From: Lachnospiraceae bacterium
GTDB taxonomy: Bacteria > Bacillota > Clostridia > Lachnospirales > Lachnospiraceae
NCBI GenBank assembly: GCA_022510685.1
Contig: JAFLTA010000005.1
Location: forward strand, 34,878-98,877
Reading direction: 5' to 3'
Length of the DNA: 64,000 nt
Position numbers and translations under genes: made by a program. The notes beneath the pieces were generated by a model. It was not told where the DNA came from, did no database searches, and saw nothing but the letters and a program-made list of their open reading frames with translations. Position 1 is the stretch's first letter. The number at the start of each line of letters is the position of its first letter. Shown here in pieces: positions 1 to 8,664 of the stretch.

Positions 1-1601
1 ACCTGTTTGATGATATGATGCAACTACCTGCGGCATCGGAGATGTATGGACTTATCTGTGCAGCGGAATTGATTTGGCAAAAGATAAATGAGAAAAAAAA
101 GATTCAGGTAGTGGGGGATTATGATGTTGATGGAGTGATGTCAGCATTTATACTTTGTCGCGGTTTGGAACGCCTTGGGGCAGACGTGAGCAGCAGAATT
201 CCGCACAGGCAGAAAGATGGATATGGAATCCGTACTTACATGGTGGAAGATGCGTTTGCCGGGGGAGTGGATACTATTATTACTTGTGACAACGGTATTT
301 CTGCTATGGATGCAGTGAAAAAGGCAAAAGAACTCGGACTGACGGTGATTTTAACAGATCATCATGAAGTGCCGCGCTCTGATGTAGGAGAGGAGCTGCC
401 GCCTGCAGATGTCATTGTAGATCCCAAGCAAGAGAGGGACAACTACCCTTTTCGCGAATTATGCGGTGCGGGTATTGCGTTTAAGTTAATTTCGTATCTG
501 TATGAAAAAAACTCTCACAAAGAGTGGGCAGAAGAACTGCTTCCTTTTGCGGCAATGGCAACTGTGTGTGATGTCGTTCCGCTGGTGGGAGAAAATCGCA
601 GTATTGTGAAACGTGGCTTGGAAAAAATAAAGACAACGGACAATCCGGGACTTCGTGCATTGATAGAGCAATCACAGTTTCAGAAAGAAATTACGGCAAG
701 GGATTTCGGATTTCGTCTGGGTCCTTGTGTCAATGCGCCGGGGAGACTGCAGGATGCCACGCTGGGTTTTTCTCTTTTTATGGAAAAAAATGAGGAAAAG
801 GCGCGGAAAAAGGCGGAAAATTTGATAGAGCTCAATGTGGAGCGCAAGGAGATAACGCGAGTAGCTGTAGAGGAGGCGATACAATATATTGAACAACAGG
901 GATTATCGAAAGTTCTTGTGGTTTATATGCCTTCCTGCCATGAAAGCGTGGCGGGGATTGTGGCAGGACGTTTACGGGAAAAATATTATCGTCCGGTGTA
1001 TCTGGTGACGGATTCCGGGGATCATCTGAAAGGATCGGGAAGGTCTATTCCCGGTTATCATATGCAACAGGAGCTGCTTGCCTGTCGGGAATATTTAACG
1101 GAATTTGGCGGACATTCCATGGCGGCAGGATTTTCCCTGCCAAAGGATAATCTGGATTCCTTGAGGGAAGCATTGTTGTCGCATTGCAGTCTTTCGGAAA
1201 ATGATTTAACGGAAAAAGTCTATTATGATAAGGAGGTTTCTCTGGCTGATCTGGATGTGGCACTGGCGGAACAGCTTGGCTGGCTGGAGCCAACGGGTGA
1301 GAAAAATCCTTCTGCCGTATTTGCAAAACGGGATGCGGAGATTTTCTCAGTACGCATGTGCGGCAAAGATATGAGTACGGCACAGATACGGTTCCGTGAA
1401 AATGGCAAACAGTATCAAGCTGTGAATTTTCGTGGGGAGGACGGTGTCGGTAAGGCAGTCGCCAAGAGATATGGACAGTCAGCGTGGGATGAACTGAAAA
1501 GTGGTGCCGGAGGCGGAAAATACAAAATCGATATTTTGTTTTCTTGTGAAATAAATGATAAGTATGGCTCGTTGCAGCTGCGGATTATTGACTGTCAGTG
1601 A
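1..1601 (+). CDS. recJ: Single-stranded-DNA-specific exonuclease RecJ (5' end outside window)
   Basis: RecJ degrades single-stranded DNA 5' to 3' in recombination and mismatch repair. The reading frame is open to the left edge (first full codon at base 3), and the visible 530 or so residues begin just before the first DHH-phosphoesterase motif, so the normal 30-50 residue N-terminus lies outside the window. Metal-binding motifs are clear: GDYDVDG near residue 35 of the ATG-initiated reading, a DNG motif about 50 residues later, and TDHHEVP with the DHH signature near residue 117. The DHHA1 domain follows, with a GGHSMAAG motif near residue 370, and then an OB-like C-terminal region. The 3' end carries the -35 box of the next promoter. 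The family assignment is secure; the true start cannot be seen. Confidence 0.95.
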   Translation, partial: LFDDMMQLPAASEMYGLICAAELIWQKINEKKKIQVVGDYDVDGVMSAFILCRGLERLGADVSSRIPHRQKDGYGIRTYMVEDAFAGGVDTIITCDNGISAMDAVKKAKELGLTVILTDHHEVPRSDVGEELPPADVIVDPKQERDNYPFRELCGAGIAFKLISYLYEKNSHKEWAEELLPFAAMATVCDVVPLVGENRSIVKRGLEKIKTTDNPGLRALIEQSQFQKEITARDFGFRLGPCVNAPGRLQDATLGFSLFMEKNEEKARKKAENLIELNVERKEITRVAVEEAIQYIEQQGLSKVLVVYMPSCHESVAGIVAGRLREKYYRPVYLVTDSGDHLKGSGRSIPGYHMQQELLACREYLTEFGGHSMAAGFSLPKDNLDSLREALLSHCSLSENDLTEKVYYDKEVSLADLDVALAEQLGWLEPTGEKNPSAVFAKRDAEIFSVRMCGKDMSTAQIRFRENGKQYQAVNFRGEDGVGKAVAKRYGQSAWDELKSGAGGGKYKIDILFSCEINDKYGSLQLRIIDCQ

Positions 1602-1616
1602 TGACTGTGCTATACT
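1588..1616 (+). promoter_or_regulatory. Sigma-A-type promoter for the gene at 1700
   Basis: TTGACT at 1588-1593 and TATACT at 1611-1616 are separated by exactly 17 bases. The -35 box overlaps the last codons and stop of recJ, so the downstream gene can be transcribed separately. Predicted from sequence only. Confidence 0.65.
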
Positions 1617-1699
1617 AAGGGGTAATATGTGGGGAAATGTCGTTTTTTGCGGCAAATACATAGATGATACAGAATTTATACCGCGGACAGGGCGGTGGA

Positions 1700-2275
1700 A
1701 TGGAGAATGCCATGTCAAACGTAAATTTGGATGAAACATTGTTTTATCAATATATGATTAATAATAACTCCACAAGTACCATGTTGAATGCGATTTCGGG
1801 AAATAATTCCCAGGATAGCGGATATGGGAACATCGCGAGTGTGCTTAGTGCGCTGCAGTCTTCCGGTTCCTGGGGGACAGGAAGTATTTCGGATGTGAGC
1901 ACATTGCTGGGTCTTACCGGAGATTACAGCAGTATCGGTTCGCTGAACGGATTTTCCACTATACTGCAGGCATATATGAATCAGAATCAGACCGGAATTG
2001 CCGAAATGGTAGAGAAGTTAGAGGATGTTCTGGAAGAGGCTGCCGAGACAGAGGGTGATACCCGTTCCTATAAAACGGTGCAGGAAATTTACGATTATTT
2101 TGCGGAGATGACATCCGGGAAAGCAGAAAGTTTGGTTTCTTCAAATTCTTCGGGACAGTCGAAAAATGTCGGCACAGTTACTCCGTTTCCGATAGGAACT
2201 GACTTTGATTTTGACAAGTTTGAGAGTGAGACAGATGCGATGATAGAGGCAACGTTAGAAGAGATAGGCATGTAA
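1700..2275 (+). CDS. Unknown Ser/Asn/Gly-rich protein, 191 residues
   Basis: I do not recognise this protein. It has no signal peptide, membrane helix or lipobox. The first half is rich in Ser, Asn, Gly and Gln, with scattered hydrophobic residues and few charges, a composition often seen in flagellar or surface-associated proteins. Residues of about 105-135 form an acidic, probably helical stretch (EMVEKLEDVLEEAAETEG). A Ser-rich hinge and an acidic C-terminal helix follow. The start is uncertain: ATG at 1664 lacks a ribosome site, ATG at 1700 follows a weak GGGCGGTGGA, and ATG at 1712 has GGAG 6 bases upstream and may be the real one. The gene has its own promoter and ends at a strong bidirectional terminator, so it appears monocistronic. 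A flagellar link is only suggested by the nearby rod genes. Confidence 0.65.
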   Translation: MENAMSNVNLDETLFYQYMINNNSTSTMLNAISGNNSQDSGYGNIASVLSALQSSGSWGTGSISDVSTLLGLTGDYSSIGSLNGFSTILQAYMNQNQTGIAEMVEKLEDVLEEAAETEGDTRSYKTVQEIYDYFAEMTSGKAESLVSSNSSGQSKNVGTVTPFPIGTDFDFDKFESETDAMIEATLEEIGM

Positions 2276-2284
2276 AACGCAAAA

Positions 2285-2311
2285 AATGCTCCGCAGGCGG
2301 AGCATTTTTTT
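2285..2311. terminator. Bidirectional intrinsic terminator
   Basis: A near-perfect hairpin (AATGCTCCGC paired with GCGGAGCATT) is flanked by A-rich and T-rich tracts on its two sides. It lies between the convergent genes ending at 2275 (+) and 2310 (-) and can serve both. Confidence 0.85.
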
Positions 2312-2771
2312 ATAATTGCTTCATGTTTGTAAATTCAAAATGCAGGTATATGCGAAAGCATAGCATGATGATGATTCTTGATACGATATTGAGGACGAAG
2401 AGCATAGCAGGATAAATGTTCCACGGAGAGGATAGCGTGCTCCGGGTGAGGGCATACTGCCATATGGCTAAAAAAAGCAACAGGATAGGTGCCGCACCCT
2501 GTTCACATCGGTAGCGTATATAGGAAAAATGATATTTTTTCATGGTTTTCGGGAGTTGCCATTCCGGCTCTTTTTTTTTGTCTTCATTGATTACCGCTTG
2601 CAAGAGCATTGGTAGTAAGATGCCCAGTACGGCTATATAAGCGCAGGAGGGTGACAATCGGAGTATGCTGAGCATCGCCAGGGCTGCTGTGAGAAATCTG
2701 GCAGCTACAAATCCGATATACCGGGAAAGCATCGCCATTTCACGTTTGATGGAAGATTGTGGCTTCGACAT
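2310..2771 (-). CDS. Small integral membrane protein of unknown function, 153 residues
   Basis: The protein has about four predicted membrane segments: residues of about 17-37, 42-60, 93-110 and 118-138. A basic, hydrophilic loop (KKKEPEWQLPK, then a Tyr/Arg-rich stretch) separates the two pairs. The N-terminus is Lys/Arg-rich and probably cytoplasmic. No enzymatic motif is recognised. An AGGAGG ribosome site lies 7 bases before the ATG, supporting the start. The gene stands alone, convergent with the unknown gene at 1700 and divergent from mbl. Lone four-helix proteins of this size are often paralogue families of unknown role; I cannot narrow it further. Confidence 0.7.
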   Translation of the reverse strand: MSKPQSSIKREMAMLSRYIGFVAARFLTAALAMLSILRLSPSCAYIAVLGILLPMLLQAVINEDKKKEPEWQLPKTMKKYHFSYIRYRCEQGAAPILLLFLAIWQYALTRSTLSSPWNIYPAMLFVLNIVSRIIIMLCFRIYLHFEFTNMKQL

Positions 2772-3115
2772 AGTAGACCTCCTTATGATATCTGAATAGT
2801 ATTATAAAGATTATAAATCAATGAGCAAAGGAAGTCAAAATACCTTGAACGGTCTTTTCGGCAGCATAACGACGCGAGACTAAACGGGGTTCAAATGGGC
2901 TTGTTATGTTAAATAATCCCATTAAAGTATTACATTTATTACAAATGTTTTACAATTTTTCGAATTTTTTCATAAAATGTCTGAGAATCGGAAAATTCTC
3001 TTTCCTATTTTCAGAAAATAGTATATAATAGTGGCGAATATGTTTAAATGAATATGTTTAATATAGTGAAACTATGGAAAAAATAGAAAGTAACGGAAGC
3101 GAAAGGAGAACAATA
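2772..3115. promoter_or_regulatory. Divergent 344-base intergenic region upstream of mbl
   Basis: No gene is seen here. The left half contains small inverted repeats: TTGAAC at 2845-2850 with GTTCAA at 2889-2894, enclosing GTCT/AGAC, and AATGGG at 2894-2899 with CCCATT at 2928-2933. The right half is very AT-rich and holds a TATAAT at 3024-3029 with no good -35 at 17 bases. It presumably carries the promoters of both flanking genes. The strong ribosome site AAAGGAG for mbl lies just before 3116. Confidence 0.45.
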
Positions 3116-4111
3116 ATGGTTGGAAGCGATATTGGAATCGATTTAGGTACAGCCAATGTACTTGTTTATATAAAAGGAAAGGGCGTTGTGCTGCGGGAGC
3201 CATCCGTAGTGGCATTTGATAGAGATACAAATAAAATCAAGGCAATCGGTGAGGATGCACGTCTTATGCTTGGGCGTACACCGGGAAATATCGTTGCAGT
3301 ACGTCCGTTGCGCCAGGGTGTAATTTCAGATTACACCGTGACAGAAAAAATGTTACGCTATTTTATTCAGAAATCATGTGGTAAATCTCGCTTCCGTAAA
3401 CCACGTATCAGTGTTTGTGTACCCAGTGGCGTTACTGAGGTGGAGAAAAAAGCCGTTGAAGATGCTACCTACGAGGCAGGTGCGAGAGAAGTTGCTATTA
3501 TTGAGGAGCCGATTGCAGCAGCTATCGGAGCGGGAATTGATATATCCAGACCGTGTGGGAATATGATTGTGGATATCGGTGGTGGTACTTCGGATATTGC
3601 GGTCATTTCTCTTGGCGGTACGGTTGTAAGTACCTCAATCAAAGTGGCAGGGGATGATTTTGATGATGCCATTGTCCGCTATATGCGTAAAACTCATAAT
3701 CTGCTCATCGGTGAGCGTACTGCAGAGGAAATTAAAGTAAAGATAGGCTCAGCATACCCGCGTGCGGATATGGTTGCTATGGATGTGCGTGGTCGTAATC
3801 TTGTGACTGGTTTGCCCAAGACCATTAATGTAACTTCTGATGAGACATTGGAAGCACTTCGGGAAATTACCTCCCAAATTGTGGAAGCGGTACACACTGT
3901 TTTGGAAAAAACTCCGCCGGAGTTGGCAGCGGATGTGGCTGACCGTGGGATAGTGCTGACAGGTGGAGGAAGCCTTTTGAACGGTCTTGAGGAGTTACTC
4001 GAGGAGAAGACAGGCATTACTACTATGACAGCAGAAGACCCTATGACGGCCGTTGCAGTTGGTACCGGCAAGTTTGTAGAATTTTTAGCCGGTAAGCGAG
4101 ATGACGATTAA
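3116..4111 (+). CDS. mbl: MreB/Mbl-family rod shape-determining protein
   Basis: This is a bacterial actin that polymerises at the membrane and directs lateral cell-wall synthesis. The N-terminal phosphate-1 motif DIGIDLGTANVLVY, the phosphate-2 motif IVDIGGGTSDIAVIS near residue 160 and the adenosine motif GIVLTGGGSLL near residue 285 are all present. Its 331-residue length is normal for the family. The ATG at 3116 is preferred to the upstream ATG at 3074 because AAAGGAG lies 8-9 bases before it and it gives the canonical N-terminus. The downstream genes are flgF and flgG homologues, the same order as mbl-flhO-flhP in Bacillus subtilis, which favours Mbl over a separate MreB. Gene order, not sequence alone, supports the symbol. 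Confidence 0.9.
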   Translation: MVGSDIGIDLGTANVLVYIKGKGVVLREPSVVAFDRDTNKIKAIGEDARLMLGRTPGNIVAVRPLRQGVISDYTVTEKMLRYFIQKSCGKSRFRKPRISVCVPSGVTEVEKKAVEDATYEAGAREVAIIEEPIAAAIGAGIDISRPCGNMIVDIGGGTSDIAVISLGGTVVSTSIKVAGDDFDDAIVRYMRKTHNLLIGERTAEEIKVKIGSAYPRADMVAMDVRGRNLVTGLPKTINVTSDETLEALREITSQIVEAVHTVLEKTPPELAADVADRGIVLTGGGSLLNGLEELLEEKTGITTMTAEDPMTAVAVGTGKFVEFLAGKRDDD

Positions 4112-4209
4112 AGTTTTTATTTAAAATGTCGATATATATTTAGTAGAGCGGATTCAGACAAAAATCCCTTTACACAAACGAGTATTTGGTTCTTGAAGGA
4201 GGAATACAA

Positions 4210-4983
4210 ATGGTAAGAGGATTGTATACAGCTTATACAGGAATGAAGAATGAGCAGCGTCGTTTGGATATTATTTCCAACAACCTTGCCAATTCTGCAA
4301 CAATCGGATACAAGGAAGAAAATGTAGTAAGCCGCTCCTTTAAGGACATGATGGCAGTTAAAATTCGCGACGGTTCCGTCGGATACGTGGATCAGCCTAT
4401 CGGTACAGTGAATCTGGGTGTTAAAATTGGTGAGACCTATATGGATTGGAGTCAGGGAAGTATACGTGAGACAGGCAATACATATGATCTGGCAATTCAG
4501 GGAGATGGATTTTTCGTACTTCGTTATACCAATAAGCAAGGTCAGAGTGAGATGATGTACACTCGTTGCAGCACCTTTAAATGTACACAGGATGGTTTCA
4601 TAGTAGATGTAGACGGTAATCATTTACAGGGAAGTGGTGGCGATATTCAGATACCGACAGATGCTCGTGAGATTGCAATCAAGGAGGATGGCTCAATCTT
4701 CGCTGATGGTGTTTTAGTTGACACTATTTCATTGGCAAACTTCGCAGATTACAACTATCTGGACTTATACGGAGAGAATATGTTCAGAGCGGTGGAAGGT
4801 GCCACGTTAATTGACGCAGAAGCTAAAATTGCACAGGGATACACAGAGCAGTCTAATGTTAATGTTATCTCTGAGATGGTATCAATGATTACCATTACCC
4901 GTGCATATGAGGCCGGTCAGAAAATGATTAAGACGCAGGATACACTTCTTCAGAAATCTGCAAACGAAATAGGTAAAGTATAA
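4210..4983 (+). CDS. flgF: Flagellar basal-body rod protein, FlgF/FlhO type
   Basis: This is a structural protein of the flagellar rod-hook family, exported by the flagellar type III system. The N-terminus has the conserved rod motif (GLYTAYTGMKNEQRRLDIIS, then NNLAN), the middle has the DLAIQGDGFFVL motif of FlgE/F/G proteins, and the C-terminus has the matching EMVSMITITRAYEAGQKMI heptad helix. The ATG at 4210 follows GAAGGAGG by 7-8 bases; a start 24 bases upstream adds residues unlike the family. The length is 257 residues. It lies about 100 bases after mbl and 38 before flgG and is probably co-transcribed with both. The choice between FlgF and FlgG for the two paralogues rests on order and length and could be swapped. 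Confidence 0.9.
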   Translation: MVRGLYTAYTGMKNEQRRLDIISNNLANSATIGYKEENVVSRSFKDMMAVKIRDGSVGYVDQPIGTVNLGVKIGETYMDWSQGSIRETGNTYDLAIQGDGFFVLRYTNKQGQSEMMYTRCSTFKCTQDGFIVDVDGNHLQGSGGDIQIPTDAREIAIKEDGSIFADGVLVDTISLANFADYNYLDLYGENMFRAVEGATLIDAEAKIAQGYTEQSNVNVISEMVSMITITRAYEAGQKMIKTQDTLLQKSANEIGKV

Positions 4984-5021
4984 TAGTAGTCACTAATACG
5001 TGACGGAATAGGAGAGTCATT

Positions 5022-5837
5022 ATGATGAGATCACTTTGGACGGCTGCTTCCGGTATGAAAGCGCAGCAGACCGCCATGGACAATCTTTCTAACAACTTAG
5101 CAAACATTAACACGACAGGTTACAAAAAGGAGCGTCTGGAATTTCAGTCGTTGCTGTATCAGAACATTCAGAGAAGAACCACAGATAATGAGGGTAATCC
5201 GAAGCCGATTGGAGCCCAGGTTGGTCTCGGTGTTAAGGTGGCAGCGATTAGTACGGAGTTTGAGCAGGGAGAACTTACCAATACCAATGGTGATTTTGAC
5301 TTTGCGATTCAGGGTGAAGGTTTCTTCATGATTGAGATGCCTGACGGAACTACTGCATATACCCGTAATGGTCATTTTGGTATAGGTATGCTTGCAAACG
5401 GTTATCAGCTTTCTACCGCAGAGGGATATCCGGTTTTGGATTCTCAGGGAAATCCTATTACGTTTGATGCAGCTACAGACGTATCCAAGTTATCCTTTGA
5501 CAATTATGGACGCATTATGTATCGTGCGGACGATGGAAATGCTTATCTGACAGGTGTTACCATAGGTGCTGCACAGTTCAACAATCCGGCTGGTTTATCT
5601 AAAATCGGTGACAGTTACTTTATAGCGACTGCCGCATCCGGTGAGGCACGAATTGAGGGACAGGATGATGCATTGACCATCAGTATTATAAAAAATAAAT
5701 ATTTAGAGCATTCCAGTGTGCAGGCTGTAGATGAAATGGTAGATATGATTATTACCCAGCGTGCTTACGAGATGAATTCCAAGGCAATAACAGCATCAGA
5801 TGAGATGTTACAGCAGGCAAATAATCTGCGTGCTTAA
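5022..5837 (+). CDS. flgG: Flagellar basal-body rod protein, FlgG/FlhP type
   Basis: Distal rod protein. The N-terminus MRSLWTAASGMKAQQTAMDN is almost the FlgG consensus, followed by LSNNLANINTTGYKKER. The central FAIQGEGFFMIEMPDG motif and the C-terminal VDEMVDMIITQRAYEMNSK motif are also typical. The length is 271 residues, close to the 260 or so usual for FlgG. Two adjacent ATGs (5022 and 5025) follow AGGAG; the second gives the standard MRSLW start. It is the second rod gene of the operon and is followed by the rod-binding protein gene. The assignment is confident. Confidence 0.92.
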   Translation: MMRSLWTAASGMKAQQTAMDNLSNNLANINTTGYKKERLEFQSLLYQNIQRRTTDNEGNPKPIGAQVGLGVKVAAISTEFEQGELTNTNGDFDFAIQGEGFFMIEMPDGTTAYTRNGHFGIGMLANGYQLSTAEGYPVLDSQGNPITFDAATDVSKLSFDNYGRIMYRADDGNAYLTGVTIGAAQFNNPAGLSKIGDSYFIATAASGEARIEGQDDALTISIIKNKYLEHSSVQAVDEMVDMIITQRAYEMNSKAITASDEMLQQANNLRA

Positions 5838-5898
5838 TGAGTTTTAGTAATACGTGGGCACTATTTTGACACGCTGTTGATAGAAAGGATGATGAAAT

Positions 5899-6231
5899 AT
5901 GAGTTCTATTTACGATGTTTCTTCTATATATGATACATATTCACAGTCCATGCAGTCCACCTCCGGTGCATCTGCACAGAGCGCATTGTCTGCAGTAAAT
6001 GAAAATACTACAGATGAGGAACTCATGGATGCGTGCAAAGGTTTTGAATCATATTTCGTGCAGAAGATTATTGAGAAAGCACGTAAAATGGTAGAGAGTG
6101 ATGAAGAGGATAAAGATGAATATCTGGAAATGTTTGGCGACACCTTAAATCAGGCATATGCTGATAAAATTGTAGAGGGTGGTGGGATAGGCATTGCTCA
6201 GCAGCTCTATGATTCCATGAAACGCGATTAG
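5899..6231 (+). CDS. flgJ: FlgJ-type rod-binding protein lacking a muramidase domain
   Basis: This 110-residue protein matches the N-terminal half of FlgJ, which caps and chaperones the growing flagellar rod. The signature is LMDACKGFESYFVQKIIEKA followed by a second helix ending in GGGIGIAQQLYDSM. The first 40 residues are Ser/Thr/Tyr-rich and probably disordered. There is no muramidase domain, so penetration of peptidoglycan must depend on another enzyme; this split form is usual in Gram-positive bacteria. AAAGGATGATGAAAT precedes the ATG. It is the last gene of the mbl-flgF-flgG unit and is followed by a hairpin terminator. Confidence 0.85.
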   Translation: MSSIYDVSSIYDTYSQSMQSTSGASAQSALSAVNENTTDEELMDACKGFESYFVQKIIEKARKMVESDEEDKDEYLEMFGDTLNQAYADKIVEGGGIGIAQQLYDSMKRD

Positions 6232-6279
6232 TTGACGTATGATGAAATATATGTTATATATTGATAGAAAATAATTTGG

Positions 6280-6306
6280 GCCACTGTTTTTTGACAGTGG
6301 CTCTTT
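6280..6306 (+). terminator. Terminator hairpin after the flagellar rod genes
   Basis: GCCACTGT at 6280-6287 pairs with ACAGTGGC at 6294-6301 across a 6-base loop, followed by a short TCTTT tract. It marks the end of the mbl-flgJ transcript, although the T-tract is weak. Confidence 0.6.
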
Positions 6307-6393
6307 GTGCGAATGAAAGGCTAAACAGGATTTCGGTGTACTGCCATGTTACAAGTGTAGAATAGCAGTGGTGCTGTTATCCCGGGAGGCGGA

Positions 6394-8664
6394 ATGGAGA
6401 ATGCAGTGAGTGAGCAAGTGGTATGGGAAGGGTATGTAGAACGAATTACTTTCCGAAATGAAGAAAACGGATATACGGTACTTTTTATAGTGGATGCCGA
6501 AAAAGATAAAGAAGTCTGCTGTGTAGGGAATTTTTCTTATGTTGCTGAGGGGTTATACCTGCGTATAGAGGGAAGAAAAGTGGTACATAAGACATACGGA
6601 CTTCAAATTCAGGTGGAGCGTTACGAGGAAAAACAGCCCAGCGACTCCGTTGCCATAGAGCGATATTTGGGCTCAGGAGCAATTAAGGGGGTTGGTCCTG
6701 CACTTGCAGCTCGAATCGTGAAACGTTTTGGTGAGGATACGTTTGCCATCATGGAGAAGGAGCCGGAGCGTCTCTCGGAAGTGAAGGGGATTAGTGAAAA
6801 AATGGCGGTCCGGATTGCAGAGCAGTTTACGCAAAAACGTCAGATGCGACAGGCGATGTTGTTTTTGCAGGATTACGGCATCAGCATGAATCTGGCGGTG
6901 AAAATATATAAACATTATGGGGATAAAATGTATGAAATATTACAAAAAAATCCCTATCGTCTGGCAGATGATGTTCGGGGAATCGGATTCAAAATTGCTG
7001 ATGAAATTGCCAGACAGGCGGGTTTTACACAAGATTCGGAGTATCGTATCCGTGCAGGAGTGCTATATACACTGCAGCAGTCCGGTGGGCAGGGGCATTG
7101 TTATTTGCCGGAGAAACAACTGATACAGGAAGCTTCAAAACTGCTGATGGTGGAACCGGAGTCCGTGGCGACCTGTCTGGAGTCGATGATGTTAGAAAAA
7201 GAGTTGATTGTACAGGAAGGTGGCGGAGAGCGATGGATATATACCAGTACACTGTATTATATGGAGTTGAATTGTGCCAGAATGCTTTTGGATTTAAACA
7301 TCTCCTATCAGATTGAGGAAAAAGAATTGGAGAAGATGATCAGCCGTATTGAGTCACAGGAGCAGATTCAGTTGGATGAGTTGCAGAGAATGGCTGTGCA
7401 TGAAGGCATATGCAGTGGGGTAAGTATCATCACCGGTGGTCCGGGTACCGGAAAAACCACTACTATCACTACTATTTTACAGGTTTTTGAGCGCGAAGGG
7501 CTGGATGTTCTTTTGGCGGCGCCCACAGGCAGGGCGGCAAAGAGAATGTCTGAGACTACCGGGTGGGATGCACAGACCATCCATCGTCTGTTGGAAATTA
7601 CCGGTGGAGTGTCCGAGGGAGAAGAACGAGGAACATATCATTTTGAGAGGAATGAAGAACAGCCGCTGGAGGCAGATGTTGTCATAGTGGATGAATTTTC
7701 CATGGTGGACATCTATTTGATGAATGCATTGTTGCGGGCAATTGTTCCGGGGACACGCCTGATTATGGTGGGGGACGTGAATCAGCTCCCTTCTGTGGGA
7801 CCGGGAAATGTGTTGAAGGATATGATACAGGCGGAGTTTTGTCCGGTTGTGCGGCTGAACCGTATTTTCCGGCAGGCAGCAGAAAGCCGGATCGTCATGA
7901 ATGCGCACCGGATCAATAGCGGAGAACAAATATCTTTGGACAACCAGACTCCGGATTTTATGCATTTGGAAAGGTCAGATAGTAATTCCGTGATAAATGT
8001 AATCGTTCAGCTGGTTATGCAAAAGCTGCCACCACATGTAGAAGCATCGCCTTATGATATACAGGTGCTTACACCTACCAGAAGGGGAGAGCTCGGTGTG
8101 GAAAGTCTCAATGTCGTTCTTCAGAGATATATGAACCCTCCGGGGGCTGACAAAATAGAAAAAGAATTCCATGGCGTGCTATTTCGGGAAAAAGATAAGG
8201 TCATGCAGATAAAAAATGATTACCAAATTCGCTGGGTAAAGAAGACGAGACTGGGTGACGTGATAGAGGAGGGAACGGGTGTATTTAATGGAGATACCGG
8301 AATGATAAAGGAAATAATACCTATGGATGAGACAGTGGTGGTTGAGTTCGAGGAGGGGAAACTGGTAGAATATGAATATAGCCAGATGGATGAGATGGAG
8401 CTGGCATATGCCATTACAATACACAAATCTCAGGGAAGTGAGTATCCTGCAGTGGTATTGCCGATACTGGGAGGTCCCCGTATGCTGATGAACCGAAATA
8501 TTCTCTATACAGCAGTGACCAGAGCGAAAAAGTGTGTTACTACGATAGGAAGTAATCGTATGATTCAGCAGATGATACATAATATCAACGAGCAGAAGCG
8601 GTATTCCAGTCTGTGTCTGAGGATCAAAGAAATGGAGGAGGAAGACGCAAGTGTATCACGATGA
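6394..8664 (+). CDS. recD2: RecD2-type ATP-dependent 5'-3' DNA helicase
   Basis: A 756-residue superfamily 1B helicase of the RecD2 class, which acts without RecBC in DNA repair and replication-fork processing. The N-terminal 300 residues contain an OB-like region and helix-hairpin-helix segments (GSGAIKGVGPALAARIVKRF near residue 91, and KGISEKMAVRIAEQF). Helicase motifs follow: Walker A GGPGTGKTTT near residue 348, GRAAKRM, Walker B VIVDEFSMVD near 430, and motif VI in the C-terminal region (TIHKSQGSEYP near 676, YTAVTRAKK near 709). GGGAGG lies just before the ATG. The end overlaps the comFC start by 14 bases, so the two genes are translationally coupled. The length and N-terminal extension distinguish it from RecD of RecBCD. 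Confidence 0.92.
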   Translation: MENAVSEQVVWEGYVERITFRNEENGYTVLFIVDAEKDKEVCCVGNFSYVAEGLYLRIEGRKVVHKTYGLQIQVERYEEKQPSDSVAIERYLGSGAIKGVGPALAARIVKRFGEDTFAIMEKEPERLSEVKGISEKMAVRIAEQFTQKRQMRQAMLFLQDYGISMNLAVKIYKHYGDKMYEILQKNPYRLADDVRGIGFKIADEIARQAGFTQDSEYRIRAGVLYTLQQSGGQGHCYLPEKQLIQEASKLLMVEPESVATCLESMMLEKELIVQEGGGERWIYTSTLYYMELNCARMLLDLNISYQIEEKELEKMISRIESQEQIQLDELQRMAVHEGICSGVSIITGGPGTGKTTTITTILQVFEREGLDVLLAAPTGRAAKRMSETTGWDAQTIHRLLEITGGVSEGEERGTYHFERNEEQPLEADVVIVDEFSMVDIYLMNALLRAIVPGTRLIMVGDVNQLPSVGPGNVLKDMIQAEFCPVVRLNRIFRQAAESRIVMNAHRINSGEQISLDNQTPDFMHLERSDSNSVINVIVQLVMQKLPPHVEASPYDIQVLTPTRRGELGVESLNVVLQRYMNPPGADKIEKEFHGVLFREKDKVMQIKNDYQIRWVKKTRLGDVIEEGTGVFNGDTGMIKEIIPMDETVVVEFEEGKLVEYEYSQMDEMELAYAITIHKSQGSEYPAVVLPILGGPRMLMNRNILYTAVTRAKKCVTTIGSNRMIQQMIHNINEQKRYSSLCLRIKEMEEEDASVSR

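Noticed and set aside
2820..2910. Segment GACGCGAGAC with AGTC upstream, resembling the core of a c-di-GMP-I (GEMM) riboswitch before the flagellar rod genes
   Set aside because: The GNRA-capped inner hairpin and the second conserved stem are not found; the match is limited to a few bases and the context bias is strong.
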